Shown piece by piece: positions 60,517 through 64,000 of a stretch of 64,000 bases of DNA. The notes beneath the pieces were generated by a model. The model saw only the letters and a program-made list of their open reading frames with translations. It was not told the origin of the DNA and made no database searches. Source of the stretch: Microbacterium sp. Root180 (GTDB lineage Bacteria; Actinomycetota; Actinomycetes; Actinomycetales; Microbacteriaceae); NCBI RefSeq assembly GCF_001428485.1, contig NZ_LMHS01000004.1, positions 33,686-97,685 on the forward strand, given 5' to 3'. The translations under genes were made by a program, and so were the position numbers. Every line of letters starts with the position of its first letter. The stretch's first letter is position 1.

Positions 60517-61979
60517 GCGCAGAAGGCGCAGACCTCGACGCGGTCGTGGTGGGCGCGGGCCCGAACGGGCTCGCCGCCGCGGTGACGCTCGCCCGCGCGG
60601 GCCTGCACGTGCGCGTCTACGAGCGCGCGGACCGGGCCGGCGGGGGAGCGGCGACGCGCGAGCTCACCCTCCCCGGCTTCCACCACGACGTGTGCTCCGC
60701 GGTGCATCCGCTCGCCTTCGAGTCCCGGTTCTTCCGCGAGTTCGGTCTGCGCGACCGCGTCGAGTTCGTCACCCCCGACCTCTCCTACGCGCACCCTCTG
60801 GACGGAGGCCGCGCGGCGCTCGCCTACCGCGACCTGGCGCGCACCCGCGACGAGCTGGGCCGCGACGGCCGCGCGTACGAATCGCTCATGGGGCCTCTCG
60901 TACGCCACGCGACGAGAGTCGCCGACTTCACGGGATCGCCGCTCCTGCGCGTCCCGACCGACCCGGTGACGGCCGCGACGTTCGGCGTGCGCGCTCTCGA
61001 GCAGGGCAGTGCGGCGTGGAATCTCCGGTTCCGCGAGGACGCGGCGCCGGCGCTGCTGACGGGAGTGGCGGCGCACACGATCCTCTCTCAGCCCAGCGTC
61101 GCTGCCGCCGGTGCCGGTCTTGCGCTCGGTGCCTACGCCCACGCGCGGGGGTGGCCGATCCCGATCGGCGGGAGCCAGGCGATCGTCGACGCGCTGGTCG
61201 CCGATCTGCGCGCTCACGGTGGGGAACTCGTCCTCGACCACGACATCACGTCGCTCGCCCAGCTGCCGCCGGCCCGGCTGAGGATGCTCGACGTCACCCC
61301 GCGTGCACTGCTCCGACTCGCGGGCGACGCCGCGCCGTCGCGCTACCGTCGCGCGCTCGAATCGTTCCGCTATGGCGGCGCCGTCGCGAAGGTGGACTTC
61401 GCGCTGAGCGCGCCGGTGCCGTGGGCCGATCCCGACGTTCGCGCCGCCGGAACGGTCCACGTCGGCGGCACGCGGGCCGAAGTCGCCGCCGCGGAGAACC
61501 AGGTCAATCGCGGCCGCCTGCCCGAACGTCCCTACGTGCTCGTGTCACAGCCCTCCCTTTTCGATGCGAGCCGGGCTCCTGCCGGACGGCACGTCCTCTG
61601 GACCTACACGCACGTGCCGACGGGCAGCGACGTCGATCGGCGCGAGGCCGTGACCGCGCAGATCGAGAGGTTCGCGCCGGGCTTCCGCGACACCATCCTC
61701 GCGACGAGCTCGCGCACGGCGGTCGACGTCGAGCGGCACAACCCCAACTACCCGGGAGGTGACATCGCAGCAGGAGCGCCGACGCTGTGGCAGATGGTGC
61801 GGCGGCCGGTTTTCAGCGTCGATCCGTGGCGAACGCCCATTCCCGGTGTGTACCTGGCTTCGGCATCCGCCCCTCCCGGCCCCGGCGTCCACGGCCTCGT
61901 GGGCTGGTTCGCCGCGCGCAGCGCGCTGCGTCACGAGTTCGGCCGACGCGCGCTCCCCGACCTGTCGCCGGGGGCGTGA
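60513..61979 (+). CDS. Phytoene-dehydrogenase-like FAD oxidoreductase
   Basis: A 488-residue FAD enzyme of the CrtI-like NAD(P)/FAD amine-oxidase clan: DAVVVGAGPNGLAAAVTLARAG (in part, 9-30) and ERADRAGGGAATRELTLPGF near 36-55. GVYLASASAPPGPGVHGLVGWFAAR near the C-terminus resembles carotenoid-desaturase-like signatures. It is distant from the crtI at the left end of the window and has no other carotenoid genes nearby. The GTG overlaps the SRPBCC stop. Substrate unknown. Confidence 0.88.
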   Translation: MSAEGADLDAVVVGAGPNGLAAAVTLARAGLHVRVYERADRAGGGAATRELTLPGFHHDVCSAVHPLAFESRFFREFGLRDRVEFVTPDLSYAHPLDGGRAALAYRDLARTRDELGRDGRAYESLMGPLVRHATRVADFTGSPLLRVPTDPVTAATFGVRALEQGSAAWNLRFREDAAPALLTGVAAHTILSQPSVAAAGAGLALGAYAHARGWPIPIGGSQAIVDALVADLRAHGGELVLDHDITSLAQLPPARLRMLDVTPRALLRLAGDAAPSRYRRALESFRYGGAVAKVDFALSAPVPWADPDVRAAGTVHVGGTRAEVAAAENQVNRGRLPERPYVLVSQPSLFDASRAPAGRHVLWTYTHVPTGSDVDRREAVTAQIERFAPGFRDTILATSSRTAVDVERHNPNYPGGDIAAGAPTLWQMVRRPVFSVDPWRTPIPGVYLASASAPPGPGVHGLVGWFAARSALRHEFGRRALPDLSPGA

Positions 61980-62022
61980 CCGCGGAGCCGGGGAAGCGAC
62001 GGCGGTCAGTTCGCCGCTCAGT

Positions 62023-62601
62023 TCAGGACTTCGGCCACTCGATGAGCAGGATGCCCTGCTTCGTGTCGGCGAACTTCACCCATCCGTCGCCGAAGAGGTA
62101 GGTCATGCCGTAGCCCTCGTCGTCGACGACGATCGCCGTGCCCTTCGGCGTGGTGATGTAGATGCCGGTTTCGGAGTCCTCGCGGATCCAGCCCTGGGAG
62201 ACCAGCCACTCCTGAGACTCGGACGCCTCGTCGGCCGGGATCGTGCCCCATCCGAACATCTGAAGATTGTCGCCCGCCGGTCCCTCGAAGTCCGCCCACA
62301 CGCACTGGAGGCCGTCTTCGAGCATCCGATCGCCGATGTAGAGCCTCTCAGCCTGCGCGGTCCAGCCGACGCTCTCGAAGTCGGCCACGATCTCGGGGCC
62401 GATGAGGGTCTCGCACGTCGGATCCTCGGTTGCCGCGTCCACGGTCGGCGTCCGTGAGGGCTCAGGCGCCGAGGCCGTCGGAGTGCCCGCTGTGGTCTCG
62501 GTGACCTGAGGAGCCGGTGGCGGGCCGGCGCACGCCGTCACCAGCGACGTGACGGCGAGCGCGAGGACGATCGCGGTGCCGAGTCGGTGTCGTGGGGGCA
62601 T
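62023..62601 (-). CDS. Predicted lipoprotein
   Basis: A 192-residue lipoprotein with lipobox LVTAC and lipidated C24 after a hydrophobic signal (TAIVLALAVTSLV). A Thr/Pro/Ala-rich spacer (25-58) follows and then a domain with a Cys pair (C63 in TCETL and C99 in LQCVWADF). No enzyme motif is seen. It lies 42 bp downstream of an inositol-phosphatase gene on the same strand. Confidence 0.85.
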   Translation of the reverse strand: MPPRHRLGTAIVLALAVTSLVTACAGPPPAPQVTETTAGTPTASAPEPSRTPTVDAATEDPTCETLIGPEIVADFESVGWTAQAERLYIGDRMLEDGLQCVWADFEGPAGDNLQMFGWGTIPADEASESQEWLVSQGWIREDSETGIYITTPKGTAIVVDDEGYGMTYLFGDGWVKFADTKQGILLIEWPKS

Positions 62602-62643
62602 CGAGCGGTCTCCGGGAAGGGTTTCGGGGGAGGAGGTCGTGCG

Positions 62644-63471
62644 TCAGGGGGAGCGGAGCAGATCGAGGAACGCGCCGTGGAGCACACGGTTGGTGGCGAG
62701 CGAGGAGCGCTCCGAGAGCGAGTCGTTGCCCGCGTACGAGGTGAACCGGCCACCGGCCTCGGTCACGATGGGCACGAGTGCGGCGATGTCGTACTCCTTC
62801 ACGCCGAACTCGGCGACGAACTCCAGGCGACCCTCGGCCAGGAGCATGTACGGCCAGGCGTCGCCGTAGCCGCGGTCGCGCCACACCGCAGCCGTCAGTC
62901 GCTCGAGAGCGTCGAGCTCGCCGGCGTCTCGCCACTGTCCGATGCTCTGGAAGCTGACGCTCGACTCGGCGATCGTGGCGATCGACGAGACGGCGAGCCG
63001 ACGAGGTTCTCCCGACGGGGTGTTGGTCCAGGCGCCGAGGCCTGTGGCCGCCCACCAGCGGCGGCCGATGGCCGGCTGGCTCGCGACGCCGACACGCGGG
63101 ATCCCGTCGATCGCGAGCGCGATCAAGGTCGTCCACATCGGGATGCCCTTGAGGTAGTTGGCAGTGCCGTCGATGGGGTCGATGATCCACTGGCGCTGCG
63201 CATCGCCGCTGACCCCGTACTCCTCGCCGAAGACGCCGTCGCCCGGACGCTCGGCTTCGAGCAGCGCACGGATGGCGCGCTCGGTGGCGAGATCCGCCTC
63301 GGTCACATGCGTGGCATCGGCCTTCGTCGAGACCTCGAGGTCGGGAGCGTCGAACCGGCTCATGGATGCCGCGTCCGCGGCGTCCGCGAGGCGCAGTGCG
63401 AGCTCCAGCTCGGCGCCGAGATCACCCTCGTACGGCGCGTCGAAGGGCGTCGCAGAGGGGGAGGAAGTCAC
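62644..63471 (-). CDS. hisN: Inositol monophosphatase-family phosphatase (HisN-like)
   Basis: A 275-residue Mg-dependent phosphatase. The metal site has GDGVFGEEYG (E-E), WIIDPIDGTANYLKG (DxIDGT) and the third Asp in EYDIAALVPIVTEAGG. The motif order and length are those of actinobacterial histidinol-phosphatases (HisN) and inositol monophosphatases; the WxxxPIDGTxNY... context is shared by both. A GTG start at 63471 is assumed. The HisN symbol is a moderate inference because no other his gene is nearby. Confidence 0.88.
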   Translation of the reverse strand: MTSSPSATPFDAPYEGDLGAELELALRLADAADAASMSRFDAPDLEVSTKADATHVTEADLATERAIRALLEAERPGDGVFGEEYGVSGDAQRQWIIDPIDGTANYLKGIPMWTTLIALAIDGIPRVGVASQPAIGRRWWAATGLGAWTNTPSGEPRRLAVSSIATIAESSVSFQSIGQWRDAGELDALERLTAAVWRDRGYGDAWPYMLLAEGRLEFVAEFGVKEYDIAALVPIVTEAGGRFTSYAGNDSLSERSSLATNRVLHGAFLDLLRSP

Positions 63472-63565
63472 GCGATCCAGGATATCCGGCTCGTGGTGAC
63501 CTCGATTTCCGGTGACGCAATCGTGATGCTAATGTTGACCCTCGGTTCGCCTCTCGGCGGATCAC

Positions 63566-63641
63566 GCACCTCTAGCTCAATCGGCAGAGCAACTGACTCT
63601 TAATCAGTGGGTTCTGGGTTCAAGTCCCAGGGGGTGCACCA
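63566..63641 (+). tRNA. tRNA-Lys (CTT)
   Basis: A 76-nt cloverleaf including encoded CCA. The anticodon stem ACTGA/TCAGT holds the loop CTCTTAA, anticodon CTT. Acceptor GCACCTC pairs with the terminal GGGGTGC (one C-G/T variation). A hairpin terminator follows. Confidence 0.97.
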
Positions 63642-63644
63642 CTG

Positions 63645-63683
63645 CAGAAGAGCGGTCCTCCGGGGCCGCTCTTCTGGGTTTTC
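63645..63683 (+). terminator. Terminator after tRNA-Lys
   Basis: A perfect 11-bp stem (CAGAAGAGCGG with CCGCTCTTCTG), a 10-nt loop and GGGTTTTC tail, directly after the tRNA. Confidence 0.85.
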
Positions 63684-63826
63684 GGCGGGGGGATCGGTCT
63701 GCCACGCGTGATGGGCGCCTCCTCCACAGGATGGTCGAGATCAGACTTTCCGCAGGTCTGGTTTGGTTCGTTGATCTGGGGGTTTTCCGCGCCAGGAATG
63801 TCGGTGGGTGGTGGCAGGCTTCGGGT

Positions 63827-64000
63827 ATGGAAGCCGTTGTCGACACTCTTGGTGAGGTGGAGCGTGTGCTCGGCGGCGCCGTGGCGGGGGTGTTCGACCG
63901 TGGCGAGTTGCGGCTGTCGGGTGACGAGGAGCTGTTGGCGGTGGCGGCGCGGGTTTCGGCGGTGTCGCGTCTGGCTGATGCGCTGCTGGTCGCGGTGGTG
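63827..64000 (+). CDS. DUF222 domain protein, N-terminal part (partial)
   Basis: The first 58 codons of a gene that runs off the right edge. MEAVVDTLGEVERVLGGAVAG, then LAVAARVSAVSRLADALLVAVV, is the usual helical start of DUF222-HNH proteins, as in the gene at 47302-48678. The 144-bp gap after the tRNA-Lys terminator has no other gene that I can support. Confidence 0.75.
   Translation, partial: MEAVVDTLGEVERVLGGAVAGVFDRGELRLSGDEELLAVAARVSAVSRLADALLVAVV

Noticed and set aside
1..64000. CRISPR arrays, insertion sequences and prophage
   Set aside because: I saw no regular spacer repeats, transposase, integrase or phage structural genes anywhere in the window.

Overview
The window is from a high-GC actinobacterium of the family Microbacteriaceae, most likely Microbacterium or a close relative. 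The evidence is a C50-type carotenoid operon with heterodimeric cyclase genes crtYe/crtYf and crtEb, a conserved prfB-ftsE-ftsX-smpB-ssrA block, DUF222-HNH genes, many TAGNCT -10 boxes only 6-9 nt before start codons (leaderless genes), and an actinobacterial Pol-PE-Lig LigD beside Ku. Genes are packed tightly, often with 4-nt ATGA or GTGA overlaps. No gap over 300 bp lacks a gene. I see no insertion sequence, integrase, phage gene or CRISPR array.

Layout. 1-6.5 kb: end of a UPF0182 gene, then a leftward seven-gene carotenoid operon (idi-crtE-crtB-crtI-crtYe-crtYf-crtEb) with a divergent MarR regulator and a palindromic operator between them. 6.6-11 kb: initiator tRNA, DUF6328 and nitrilase pair, aminotransferase, membrane HtrA protease. 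11-20 kb: cell-surface polymer genes (three CDP-glycerol glycerophosphotransferase-like proteins, a GT2 glycosyltransferase, a cytidylyltransferase-like protein) mixed with a maltokinase and an EcsC-like gene. 20-27 kb: ABC exporter pair, DUF3039, pncB, murI-rph-rdgB. 27-32 kb: cation efflux pump, LigD/Ku end-joining pair, DedA protein, tRNA-Leu. 32.8-35 kb: a compositionally distinct alanine racemase / D-Ala-D-Ala ligase pair. 35-39.5 kb: a compact Tad-type pilus/secretion operon. 39.5-46 kb: a large secreted subtilase with a divergent TrmB/LuxR-type regulator, and an MFS transporter. 46-53.3 kb: prfB, an inverted DUF222-HNH gene, ftsE, ftsX, smpB, ssrA. 53.4-54 kb: an RHH/Fic-Doc toxin-antitoxin pair whose operator fills the promoter spacer. 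54-64 kb: redox genes (Zn-ribbon SDR, amine oxidase, second SDR with an XRE regulator, phytoene-dehydrogenase-like protein with an SRPBCC protein), a lipoprotein, an IMPase/HisN-family phosphatase, tRNA-Lys and the start of another DUF222-HNH gene.

How the parts work together. The carotenoid operon holds everything from IPP isomerisation to C50 cyclisation, and the MarR protein is its likely repressor. murI, the extra Alr/Ddl pair, the glycerophosphotransferases and FtsEX all serve envelope building and division. SmpB and tmRNA (ribosome rescue) sit next to release factor 2. LigD and Ku form a two-component NHEJ system. The most notable signals outside genes are operator palindromes at crt/marR, at the toxin-antitoxin locus and around the SDR/XRE genes; an inverted palindrome inside the LigD linker; two copies of a CTTCGACARGCTCAG repeat, one supplying the first codons of murI; a tandem 14-mer beside the DUF222 gene; and a window-wide excess of GGATGCCG/CGGCATCC.
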